In this document: positions 45,359 through 53,437 of the stretch, in pieces
How positions within the stretch are numbered: position 1 is the first letter of the stretch
Layout: each line of letters begins with the position of its first letter
Origin: Rhodobacteraceae bacterium KLH11
Lineage (GTDB): Bacteria; Pseudomonadota; Alphaproteobacteria; Rhodobacterales; Rhodobacteraceae
Direction: 5' to 3'
Length of the DNA: 64,000 nt
Assembly (NCBI GenBank): GCA_000158135.1
Contig: DS999531.1
Coordinates: 3,036,038 to 3,100,037 of the forward strand
Notes under the pieces: model-generated
The model's input: the letters and a program-made list of their open reading frames with translations, nothing else
Database searches by the model: none
Told to the model about the DNA's origin: nothing
Translations under genes and position numbers: made by a program

Positions 45359-46174
45359 TCACTTTGCATTCGGAAAGAACAGCTGCTGCCCGTCCAGCAT
45401 GTAGGATTCGATCGCTGCCTGCCCATCAGGCCCGGTCAGCCAGTCTATGAACCTCTGCCCCGCGGCGGCACGCACACCGGTGTGCTTTTCCGGGTTCACA
45501 AGGATCACGCCGTATTGGTTGAAGAGGCGCGGATCACCTTCAACCAGCACCTCAAGATCGCCCCGGTTGCCAAACGAAAGCCAGGTGGCCCGGTCGGTCA
45601 GAACATAAGCCCCCATGCCGCTGGCCACGTTCAGCGTGGCCCCCATGCCAGAGCCCGTCTCGCGATACCATGTGCCTGACGCGCCGGTCGGATCGATACC
45701 CGCCGCGTTCCAATGACGCATCTCGGCCTTATGAGTGCCGCTGTCATCCCCGCGCGAGGCAAAAGGGACCTCGGAACCTGCCACGGCAGTCAACGCGGCA
45801 ACAATGTCCGAGCCGCCCTTGACACCGGCCGGATCAGATTGCGGGCCAACCAGCACAAAATCATTATACATGACATCAAACCGTTCAACGCCCCAGCCAT
45901 CGGCCACGAACTGTTCTTCGGCTGCTTTGGAATGAACCAAAAGAACATCCCCGTCGCCGTTCACCGCATTCCGGATCGCCTGACCGGTACCAACGGCGAC
46001 AACGCGCACATCAATGCCCGTCTCGGCCTCGAAACCCGGCAGGATATAGTCCAGCAGGCCCGAGTTCTGCGTCGATGTCGTGGATTGCACCACGATGAAC
46101 GCCTCTTCTGCCGAAGCGGTCCCCGCCATCAGCCCAAGCGTGACGCTCAAGGCCCCAATGAAACCCCGGATCAT
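45359..46174 (-). CDS. tupA: tungstate ABC transporter binding protein
   Basis: A 271-residue periplasmic receptor. The signal peptide ends TASAEEA. The tungstate-specific TupA loop TTSTQNSG follows FIVVQS, then VGTGQAIRNAVNGDGDVLLVH and ASRGDDSGTHKAE. Members of this family bind tungstate far more tightly than molybdate. It is the last gene of the minus-strand tupB-tupC-tupA unit beside FDH. Confidence 0.93.
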   Translation of the reverse strand: MIRGFIGALSVTLGLMAGTASAEEAFIVVQSTTSTQNSGLLDYILPGFEAETGIDVRVVAVGTGQAIRNAVNGDGDVLLVHSKAAEEQFVADGWGVERFDVMYNDFVLVGPQSDPAGVKGGSDIVAALTAVAGSEVPFASRGDDSGTHKAEMRHWNAAGIDPTGASGTWYRETGSGMGATLNVASGMGAYVLTDRATWLSFGNRGDLEVLVEGDPRLFNQYGVILVNPEKHTGVRAAAGQRFIDWLTGPDGQAAIESYMLDGQQLFFPNAK

Positions 46175-46195
46175 TCAATATCTCCGTTTTGCAAT

Positions 46196-46930
46196 TTAAG
46201 TTACCAGCCCACCCGCCAGATAGCGGCGCGATTCGGCACTTTCCGGCGCGTCCAATACCTGCCCTGCGGCCCCATGTTCAACCACGCGTCCCGCCTGCAT
46301 CATCACAATATCGGAAGCCAGACGCCGGGCCTGCCCGATATCATGCGTGACCATCACGATCCGCACGCCCTTGGCCGAAGCACGCAACACCATACGTTCA
46401 ATCACCTGCGTCGCGCCCGGATCCAACGCGCTTGTCGGCTCATCCAGAAACAGGGTTTCGGGCTCCAGCGCCAGCGCGCGCAGGATCGCCAGCCGTTGCG
46501 CCTCACCCCCTGACAGCGAGCGTGCGGATTGGCGGGCTTTGCCCTCCAGCCCGCCTTCGGACAGCAGCGCAGCGATCCGCTGTTTGCGCATCGCGCGTGG
46601 TATGGATTGCCGTTTGAGCACAAAATCCAGATTGGCCGCAACCGAGCGACGCAGCAAAACGGGGCTTTGAAACACCATCCCCTGCCGTGCCTTGTGATCT
46701 GCGTTCAAAACAATTCCGTCCTGACAGACCCGTCCGTGATCGGGCGAAATCAGGCCGTGCAGACAGCGTAGCAACAGGCTTTTCCCAGCGCCGTTCGGCC
46801 CCAGGATCAGCGTTGGCCCCGGCCCGTCGAGGCAAAGATACGGCACATCCAGCAAAGCCTTGCCCTTGCGGGCAATCGCCAGGTCGCGAACCTCAAGCGT
46901 GCCGGGTATGCCGGTCAGGACATCACGCAT
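46196..46930 (-). CDS. tupC: tungstate ABC transporter ATPase
   Basis: A 244-residue ABC ATPase. Walker A GPNGAGKSLLLR, signature LSGGEAQR, Walker B TLFLDEPTSALD and the switch His in VMVTHD are all present. It overlaps tupB by 8 bases. The short N-terminal lead (MRDVLTGIPGTLEVRDLAIAR) matches tungstate/phosphate-type ATPases. It energises uptake through TupB. Confidence 0.92.
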   Translation of the reverse strand: MRDVLTGIPGTLEVRDLAIARKGKALLDVPYLCLDGPGPTLILGPNGAGKSLLLRCLHGLISPDHGRVCQDGIVLNADHKARQGMVFQSPVLLRRSVAANLDFVLKRQSIPRAMRKQRIAALLSEGGLEGKARQSARSLSGGEAQRLAILRALALEPETLFLDEPTSALDPGATQVIERMVLRASAKGVRIVMVTHDIGQARRLASDIVMMQAGRVVEHGAAGQVLDAPESAESRRYLAGGLVT

Positions 46931-47636
46931 GGCGCAGCCCTTCGCGTTCAGCCCGCAGCGTCAGCGAGCTGACCATGGCGTTCACCGCAATAGCAATTCC
47001 GATCAGGATCGCCCCCAAAGCCAGCGCCAGCGCCAGATTGCCCTTCGATGTTTCAAGCGCAATGGTCGTGGTCATCACCCGGGTCACATGGTTGATGTTG
47101 CCGCCCACGATGATCACCGCCCCGACCTCGGCAATTGCGCGACCAAATCCGGCCAGCAGCGCCGTCATCAGCGCCAGCCGCGCGTCCCACAACAGCACCG
47201 GAACCGACGCCATCTGCGACACGCCAAGCGAGCGGAGCTGTTCGGCATATTCCTCGGCCAGCATCTCGACCACCTGCCGGGTCAACGCGGCCACGATCGG
47301 TGTGACCAGCACCACCTGAGCGATGATCATGGCGGTTGGTGTATAGAGCAGCTCCAACACCCCCAGCGGCCCTGAGCGGGACAGCATCAGATAGACCAGC
47401 AACCCCACCACGACGGGCGGCAGGCCCATCAAAGCGTTTAGCAGGATGATCAGCATACGCCGCCCCGGAAACCGGGCAACGGCCAGAGCCGCCCCAACCG
47501 GCATGCCGATGGCAGCCGAAATCAGCACTGCAAACAGTGAAACGCGCAAAGACAACAGCACAATCGCCCACAGCTCTGCATCCCCCTGAAGGATCAGCGA
47601 AAGCGCTTGATTGAATTCTGATGCAAATCCCTGCAT
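46923..47636 (-). CDS. tupB: tungstate ABC transporter permease
   Basis: A 237-residue permease with five to six membrane helices and the ABC coupling motif EVGAVIIVGGNINHVTR. I place the start at 47636 (MQGFASEFNQAL) by analogy with TupB N-termini; ATG 47657 would add seven basic residues. First gene of the tup operon. The upstream DNA contains TTGAAC (47703-47708 on the minus strand) and AT-rich sequence suitable for a promoter. Confidence 0.9.
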   Translation of the reverse strand: MQGFASEFNQALSLILQGDAELWAIVLLSLRVSLFAVLISAAIGMPVGAALAVARFPGRRMLIILLNALMGLPPVVVGLLVYLMLSRSGPLGVLELLYTPTAMIIAQVVLVTPIVAALTRQVVEMLAEEYAEQLRSLGVSQMASVPVLLWDARLALMTALLAGFGRAIAEVGAVIIVGGNINHVTRVMTTTIALETSKGNLALALALGAILIGIAIAVNAMVSSLTLRAEREGLRHA

Positions 47637-47738
47637 TATTTTCCGTCGCCTTGGCATCTCGTAAGGAAATGCGGTGAATTACAGGGAAATACTAATGCTT
47701 ATGTTCAACAAGTACAGACACAAATCCGGGATTCACAA

Positions 47739-47768
47739 CAAGAAACGCGGCCCCGGCAAGGGCCGCGT
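47739..47768 (-). terminator. terminator of the pyrimidine transporter operon
   Basis: A perfect 9-bp stem ACGCGGCCC (47745-47753) / GGGCCGCGT (47760-47768) followed on the minus strand by TTTCTT. It lies 28 bases past the binding-protein stop, between that operon and the tup promoter. Confidence 0.8.
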
Positions 47769-47796
47769 CTGTCTGGCATGTCACCAACAGCAGCGC

Positions 47797-48792
47797 TTAT
47801 TTCAGCGCAGCGTCTGTAATCTGGTGAGTCCACGCCCCTTCAGGCTCTTTTGTAATCGCCGGGTTTTCGGTCGACACAGCGGAAAGGAGCGTCTGAACGG
47901 TTTGCTCATAATCAGCGGGATCAAGGCTGCCATCTGAACCCGCAAGCAGCTTGGCAACCTCGCCCATCATGTAAACCTGATGGTCCAGTTCCTGGGCCCC
48001 CGATGCATCAAACTCCAGAACGATCTCGGCCGCTTCCTCGTGGTGCTGAGACGCATATTCCCACCCCTTCATAGAGGCCCGGACAAACCGTTCCATCTTG
48101 TCGACGAATTCCGGGTCGTTCAGGTTGTCTTCAAGCACGTAAAGACCATCTTCAAGCATGCCAAAGCCCATCTGAAGATAGTTGAAAGTTACAAGCTCTT
48201 CCGGCGTAATGCCCGCCTGCAGAATCTGGCGGTATTCATTATAGGTCATGGTCGAGATACAGTCCGCCTGCCCCTGAATCAAAGGATCAGCGGAAAAGGC
48301 CTGTTTCAGAACCGTCACCCCGTTGTCATCAGCGCCATCTGTCTCGATACCCAGCGATGCCATCCACGCGTAGAACGGATATTCATTGCCAAAGAACCAG
48401 ACGCCCATCGTTCGCCCCGGAAAATCCTCGGGGCTTTCGACGCCGGTCGACTTCAGGCAGTTCACCTGCAGCCCCCCGGTTTTGAAGGGTTGGGCGATAT
48501 TGACCAGCGGAACGCCCCTCTCGCGCGCGGCCAGACCTGCGGCCATCCACGTGGTGATGACATCTGCACCACCGCCCGCGATAACCTGTTCCGGCGCAAT
48601 ATCCGGCCCGCCCGGTTTGATCGTTACATCAAGCCCTTCTTCATCGTAAAAGCCTTTTGCCTCGGCAACGAAATACCCCGCAAACTGCGCCTGCCCGACC
48701 CATTTCAACTGCAAGGTCACCTCATCCGCCGACCAGGCGGTACTGGCTGCAAGGCCAAAGGCGGCGACCGCCCCGCTGAGTAATTTATTCAT
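47797..48792 (-). CDS. ABC transporter binding protein, NMT1/THI5-like (probable pyrimidine-type ligand)
   Basis: A 331-residue periplasmic receptor. Signal peptide MNKLLSGAVAAFGLAASTAWS, then VTLQLKWVGQAQFAGYFVA, typical of NMT1/ThiY-like proteins that bind pyrimidines or related aromatics. The ATG at 48792 is preceded by AAGGAG; the TTG two codons earlier is less likely. Location in the dihydropyrimidine catabolism island makes uracil, thymine or a hydropyrimidine the likely ligand (inference). Confidence 0.88.
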   Translation of the reverse strand: MNKLLSGAVAAFGLAASTAWSADEVTLQLKWVGQAQFAGYFVAEAKGFYDEEGLDVTIKPGGPDIAPEQVIAGGGADVITTWMAAGLAARERGVPLVNIAQPFKTGGLQVNCLKSTGVESPEDFPGRTMGVWFFGNEYPFYAWMASLGIETDGADDNGVTVLKQAFSADPLIQGQADCISTMTYNEYRQILQAGITPEELVTFNYLQMGFGMLEDGLYVLEDNLNDPEFVDKMERFVRASMKGWEYASQHHEEAAEIVLEFDASGAQELDHQVYMMGEVAKLLAGSDGSLDPADYEQTVQTLLSAVSTENPAITKEPEGAWTHQITDAALK

Positions 48793-48819
48793 CTCCAAGT
48801 CTCCTTGTTGCTGTTATTG

Positions 48820-48833
48820 CCCCGTTTTCGGGG
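48820..48833 (-). other. small hairpin ahead of the binding-protein gene
   Basis: CCCCG (48820-48824) / CGGGG (48829-48833) with a four-base loop, between the permease stop and the binding-protein start. Such processing or stabilising hairpins often raise binding-protein expression over the permeases. Confidence 0.45.
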
Positions 48834-48849
48834 TCTGTTGAATTCCTGT

Positions 48850-49695
48850 TTATCTGCGTTGTGACGGGTGCCAGAAGGTCACCGCCTTTTCGATCATCGC
48901 CACAAGGCCATAAAACGCTGTTCCCGCCAGCGCGGCGACCACGATTTCTGCCCAGACCATATCCAGCGAAAGCTGGCCAACGCTGGTGGATATGCGAAAG
49001 CCCATTCCAACAATGGGTGAACCAAAGAATTCAGCCACAATAGCGCCGATGAGCGCCAGAGTGGTAGAAATCTTCAACCCGTTGAAGATGAACGGCATGG
49101 CCGCGGGCAGGCGCAGCTTCAGGAAGCTCTGCCAATAGGTTGCGGCATAGGTCTCCATCAGATCGCGCTGCATGGCAGTAGCCTCGCGCAGCCCGGCCAC
49201 CGCATTCACCAGCATCGGGAAGAACACCATCACCACGACCACTGCCGCTTTGGAGTGCCAGTCAAAGCCGAACCACATCACCAGAATGGGGGCCGTGCCC
49301 ACGATGGGCAGTGCGGCAACAAAATTGCCCACTGGCAGCAGCCCGAGGCGCAGGAAATCCCACCGATCCACGGCGATCGCCATGAGGAACGCGGCCCCGC
49401 AGCCGATGACATAACCACTGAGCGCGCCCTTGATGATTGTCTGCACGAAATCGGCCCACAGGATCGGCAGGCTGTCGGCAAAGCGCACGGCGATCACCGA
49501 GGGTGCGGGCAGGATCACCAAAGGCACCTCCAGGCCCCGCACCACAAGCTCCCAAATGCCAATCACCGTCAGGCCAAAGATCAACGGCGCAAGGAAACGG
49601 ACCATCCGCGTATCGGCTTGCGGACCGCTGGCCAAGCGGCTGTTCAGCCACCAGCCCGAAAGCCATAGCAAGAACGCGAATACCACCAGCATCAT
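48850..49695 (-). CDS. ABC transporter permease 1 of the pyrimidine-type importer
   Basis: A 281-residue SsuC/TauC-family permease with about six helices. The coupling segment appears as LPAAMPFIFNGLKISTTLALIGAIVAEFFGS. It overlaps the second permease by 4 bases (ATGA type). The N-terminal helix pair MMLVVFAFLLWLSGWWL is in place of a signal. Confidence 0.9.
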   Translation of the reverse strand: MMLVVFAFLLWLSGWWLNSRLASGPQADTRMVRFLAPLIFGLTVIGIWELVVRGLEVPLVILPAPSVIAVRFADSLPILWADFVQTIIKGALSGYVIGCGAAFLMAIAVDRWDFLRLGLLPVGNFVAALPIVGTAPILVMWFGFDWHSKAAVVVVMVFFPMLVNAVAGLREATAMQRDLMETYAATYWQSFLKLRLPAAMPFIFNGLKISTTLALIGAIVAEFFGSPIVGMGFRISTSVGQLSLDMVWAEIVVAALAGTAFYGLVAMIEKAVTFWHPSQRR

Positions 49696-50609
49696 TGCGC
49701 CATCCCCATTCGTCTAAGGACCATCCGTTCGATCACCCCCAGAAGGCCCACCAGACAGGCCGCCAGAATCGCGGCTGCAAACAGGGCTGACCAGATCTGG
49801 ACTGTCTGACCATAATAGCTGCCAGCCAGCAGGCGCGCGCCCAATCCGGCGACCGCGCCGGTCGGCAGCTCTCCCACGATCGCGCCGACCAGAGACGCCG
49901 CAACACCGATCTTCAGCGACGTGAACAGATAAGGCATCGACGCAGGCAGCCGCAGCTTCCAGAACCCCTGAGAGCGGCTGGCGCTGTATGTTCGCAACAG
50001 ATCAAGCTGCATCACATCAGGGCTGCGCAACCCTTTCACCATGCCAACAACCACAGGGAAAAAGCTGAGATAGGCCGATATGATTGCCTTTGGAATAATC
50101 CCCTGCACGCCCACCGAATACAGAACAACGATGATCATCGGGGCCAGAGCGATAATGGGAATGGTCTGGCTGACAATGGCCCAGGGCATCACCGACAAAT
50201 CCATCACCCGGCTGTGCACGATCCCCACCGCCAGCAGGATACCCAGGCCTGTTCCGATGACAAAGCCCAGCATCGTTGCGCTCAGCGTCACCCAACCGTG
50301 GTAGATCAGTGACCGTTTCGAGGTGATCTTCTTCTCGACCGTGGTCTCCCACAATTCGATGGCAACCTGATGTGGGGCCGGCAGGCGCGGGCGATCCTGT
50401 TCCCATGTGGCAGGAATGGCGAAACGGTTGTTCAGGGCCAGCCCGACCTCGCCCATATCCCGCCGATCCTTGACCGACGGAGGCTGGACCTCGGCCCCCG
50501 CACGCTCCTGCGCCGTCAGCACAGCCTTGATATTCATCGGAATGCAAGCCGCATACCAGACCACAACAATTGTGGCGATGACGGTCAGAACAGCGATGAA
50601 CTGCTTCAT
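49692..50609 (-). CDS. ABC transporter permease 2 of the pyrimidine-type importer
   Basis: A 305-residue SsuC/TauC-family permease paired with the 281-residue one. The coupling region is LRLPASMPYLFTSLKIGVAASLVGAIVGELPTG. It has an N-terminal helix (MKQFIAVLTVIATIVVVWYA) and a periplasmic stretch of about 70 residues before the core. The start at 50609 overlaps the upstream GNAT stop (ATGA); a GTG three codons earlier is possible. Confidence 0.9.
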   Translation of the reverse strand: MKQFIAVLTVIATIVVVWYAACIPMNIKAVLTAQERAGAEVQPPSVKDRRDMGEVGLALNNRFAIPATWEQDRPRLPAPHQVAIELWETTVEKKITSKRSLIYHGWVTLSATMLGFVIGTGLGILLAVGIVHSRVMDLSVMPWAIVSQTIPIIALAPMIIVVLYSVGVQGIIPKAIISAYLSFFPVVVGMVKGLRSPDVMQLDLLRTYSASRSQGFWKLRLPASMPYLFTSLKIGVAASLVGAIVGELPTGAVAGLGARLLAGSYYGQTVQIWSALFAAAILAACLVGLLGVIERMVLRRMGMAQ

Positions 50610-51040
50610 GCACGCCACTCCATCCGTATCACCGGAACGGTATCAGGCGGCGCTGGGGGTTCGGTTCCCACCTCAACAAACCCCTCGCGCCGATAAAAAC
50701 GCTGCGCCGCGCGATTGGGCACATGCGTGGTCAGCCAAAGGTAGTCGCGCCCTTCCTTCGCTTTATCAAGCAAGGTCTTCCCCACCCCCTCACCCGTGCG
50801 CAGGCAATAGAGCGCGCCAACCTTATTCGCGACCGGATCAACCGACATATAACAATCCACCGGATCACCCGAGACCCAGATTTCCCGATCCGGAAAGGCC
50901 TCGCGGATCAAATTTTCCAACTCTTCCTTTGGCAAATCCCCGGGCATCCAATCCGTCTGATCGATCCAGTTCCAAACGGCCTGCGCGCAGGCCGTTATGT
51001 CGTCAGCTGACGCCGGTCTGATATCGCTGCCCGCCATCAC
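50606..51040 (-). CDS. GNAT-family N-acetyltransferase inside the transporter operon
   Basis: A 144-residue acetyltransferase. It has the acetyl-CoA loop RTGEGVGKTLLDKA and the C-terminal RAAQRFYRREGFVEVG pattern. It overlaps the ATPase gene upstream and the permease gene downstream by 4 bases each, so it is fully embedded in the ABC operon. The acceptor may be a beta-amino acid such as beta-alanine released by pyrimidine breakdown (speculative). Confidence 0.88.
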   Translation of the reverse strand: MMAGSDIRPASADDITACAQAVWNWIDQTDWMPGDLPKEELENLIREAFPDREIWVSGDPVDCYMSVDPVANKVGALYCLRTGEGVGKTLLDKAKEGRDYLWLTTHVPNRAAQRFYRREGFVEVGTEPPAPPDTVPVIRMEWRA

Positions 51041-51834
51041 ACGGCATCCCCGTGCCCGGCCCGCAACCCTTCGCGCACGCGATGGGCAACCTCGATGAAT
51101 TCCGGTGTGTCGCGGATATCCAATGGCCGCTCTCTGGGCAGAGGGCTGTCGATCACATCCGTGATCCGCCCGGGCCGAGGGCTCATCACCACGATCCTGG
51201 TGCTCAGATAAACCGCTTCAGGGATCGAATGCGTTACAAAGCCGATGGTCTTTTCGGTCCGCGCCCACAGTGCCAGCAACTGCTCATTCAAGTGGTCGCG
51301 TACGATCTCATCCAAAGCGCCAAAGGGTTCATCCATCAACAGAATCTCGGCATCAAACGCCAGAGCCCGTGCTATGCTGGCACGCTGCTGCATCCCGCCC
51401 GAGAGCTGCCAGGGAAATTTCGCCCCGAACCCTTGCAAATCAACAAGTTCCAGAACCTTGTTAACGCGTTCGTCCTGCTCGGCAGTCGAATATCCCATGA
51501 TCTCAAGCGGCAGTTTGATGTTCTTCGCGATCGTCCGCCACGGATACAGGCCCGCAGCCTGAAACACATACCCATAAGCCCGCCTGCGCCGGGCCTCGTC
51601 CGGGGTCATGCCGTTGACAGTCAGCGTCCCGCCGGTCGGCGTTTCCAGCGCAGCGATACAGCGCAGGAAAGTGGTCTTGCCACAGCCCGACGGGCCGATA
51701 AAGCTGACAAAGTCACCCTTGTCGATGGTCAGGTTAACGTCCTTCAGCGCATGGATCGGGCCATCATTTGTCTGGAAAGTGAGGTCCAGTTGCCTCGCCT
51801 CGATCACAGGCCGGGTCGTGTGTTCAGTCGTCAT
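51037..51834 (-). CDS. ABC transporter ATPase of the pyrimidine-type importer
   Basis: A 265-residue SsuB/TauB-family ATPase. Walker A GPSGCGKTT (47-55), Q-loop QAAGLYPW, signature LSGGMQQR and Walker B ILLMDEPFGALD are present. The start at 51834 (MTTEHTTRP) is preceded by CAAGGCA; the frame open to 51924 would run into the dihydropyrimidinase gene. It powers the two permeases downstream. Confidence 0.92.
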   Translation of the reverse strand: MTTEHTTRPVIEARQLDLTFQTNDGPIHALKDVNLTIDKGDFVSFIGPSGCGKTTFLRCIAALETPTGGTLTVNGMTPDEARRRRAYGYVFQAAGLYPWRTIAKNIKLPLEIMGYSTAEQDERVNKVLELVDLQGFGAKFPWQLSGGMQQRASIARALAFDAEILLMDEPFGALDEIVRDHLNEQLLALWARTEKTIGFVTHSIPEAVYLSTRIVVMSPRPGRITDVIDSPLPRERPLDIRDTPEFIEVAHRVREGLRAGHGDAV

Positions 51835-51889
51835 TCCATTGCCTTGCAGAGAATTGGCCCCGAGCGATCGCACAGGCCGCCCGGGCGGC

Positions 51890-53344
51890 TCATACCCCGG
51901 TTGCGGGGATACCGCTGCGCTCAACCGGTTGCGGCGCGGTCAGCTCTTTCCAGGTGCTCAGCGCCTTGTTCACGTGGCCGTTGGACTCGCGTGCAACAAA
52001 CGCACCGTGGCCTTCCTGCGTGCGGATTTCACCGTCATGCACCGCTACCTGCCCACGTGTCAGTGTAAAACGCGGCAGCCCCTTGACCTCTTTACCTTCA
52101 AAGACGTTATAGTCGATCGAGGACTGCTGCGTATCGGCCGTGATCGTCTTTGTCTTTTCAGGATCCCAAACCACGATATCCGCATCCGCACCAATCAGGA
52201 TTGCACCTTTTTTAGGATAACAATTCAATATCTTGGCGATATTTGTTGAAGTAACCGCCACGAACTCCTGAGGCGTCAAGCGGCCCGTATTCACCCCATG
52301 TGTCCATAGCATGGGCAACCGGTCTTCCAACCCGCCTGTGCCATTGGGAATCTTGGTGAAATCGCCCACACCATATCGCTTTTGCTCGGTTGTAAACGCG
52401 CAATGATCCGTGGCCACAACACTAAGCGTACCCGAATGCAGCCCCGCCCACAGACTGTCCTGATGCTGTTTGTTCCGGAACGGTGGGCTCATGACCCGCC
52501 GTGCCGCATGATCCCAATCGTGGTGGAAATACTCGCTTTCGTCCAGCGTCAGATGCTGGATCAAAGGCTCTCCCCAAACCCGCTTGCCCTGCATCTTGGC
52601 CCGCCGGATCGCCTCATGCGCCTCCTCACAGGAGGTGTGCACCACATAAAGCGGCACGCCTGCCATATCGGCAATCATGATCGCGCGGTTGGTCGCCTCT
52701 CCCTCCACCTGCGGTGGCCGCGAATAGGCATGCGCTTCGGGGCCTGTATTGCCCTCGGCCAGCAGTTTGGCGCTGAGTTCGGCTACAACATCTCCGTTCT
52801 CGGCATGCACCATGGCAATCCCGCCCAGCTCAGCCAGTCGGGTGAAGGAAGCAAACAGCTCATCATCATTCACCATCAGCGCGCCTTTGTAAGCAAGGAA
52901 ATGCTTGAAGGTGTTTATGCCGCGCTCTTCAACAACGGTTTTCATGTCATTGAACACCTGCTCGCCCCACCATGTTACCGCCATATGGAACGAGTAGTCA
53001 CAATTCGCCCGCGTCGATTTGTTGTCCCAGCGTTTCAAAGCGTCCAACAGGCTCTCGCCCGGGTTGGGCAGCGCAAAATCCACCACCATCGTGGTCCCGC
53101 CAGCCAGCGCCGCCCGTGTCCCGCTTTCAAAATCATCGCTGGAATACGTCCCCATGAACGGCATCTCCAGATGCGTATGCGGATCAATTCCACCCGGCAT
53201 GACATAACACCCGGTCGCATCCAGCTCTGTGTTTCCTTTCAGATCGGGGCCGATCTCGGTGATCACACCACCTTCAACCTTCACATCCGCTTTATATGTC
53301 AAATCCGCGGTCAGGACGGTTCCGTTTTTGATAACAGTGCTCAT
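51890..53344 (-). CDS. hydA: dihydropyrimidinase (D-hydantoinase)
   Basis: Opens the ring of 5,6-dihydrouracil or dihydrothymine to N-carbamoyl-beta-amino acids. It is a 484-residue cyclic amidohydrolase with zinc-site motif GGIDPHTHLEMPFMG, a candidate carbamylated Lys in NTFKHFLAYKGAL, and the downstream metal segments VVHTSCEEAHE and VATDHCAF. It lies between the amidohydrolase gene and the ABC genes on the same strand. A modular repeat separates it from the amidohydrolase. Confidence 0.94.
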   Translation of the reverse strand: MSTVIKNGTVLTADLTYKADVKVEGGVITEIGPDLKGNTELDATGCYVMPGGIDPHTHLEMPFMGTYSSDDFESGTRAALAGGTTMVVDFALPNPGESLLDALKRWDNKSTRANCDYSFHMAVTWWGEQVFNDMKTVVEERGINTFKHFLAYKGALMVNDDELFASFTRLAELGGIAMVHAENGDVVAELSAKLLAEGNTGPEAHAYSRPPQVEGEATNRAIMIADMAGVPLYVVHTSCEEAHEAIRRAKMQGKRVWGEPLIQHLTLDESEYFHHDWDHAARRVMSPPFRNKQHQDSLWAGLHSGTLSVVATDHCAFTTEQKRYGVGDFTKIPNGTGGLEDRLPMLWTHGVNTGRLTPQEFVAVTSTNIAKILNCYPKKGAILIGADADIVVWDPEKTKTITADTQQSSIDYNVFEGKEVKGLPRFTLTRGQVAVHDGEIRTQEGHGAFVARESNGHVNKALSTWKELTAPQPVERSGIPATGV

Positions 53345-53376
53345 GTTAAACTCCCTGATGCGGTCTGCGCCGCTTG

Positions 53377-53437
53377 CTTCATCTGGCTAAAAATATCCCG
53401 GGGGAGTCGCCCAGCGGGCGACGGGGGCAGCGCCCCC
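53377..53437 (-). repeat. modular intergenic repeat, copy C
   Basis: 53377-53401 matches the CCGGGATATTT...GCCAGATGAAG module of copy A in inverse orientation. It is followed by GTCGCC-loop-GGCGAC (53407-53423) and GGGGGC-AGC-GCCCCC hairpins, the same module order as copy A. It fills the gap between hydA and the amidohydrolase gene, ending at the latter's stop. Confidence 0.75.
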
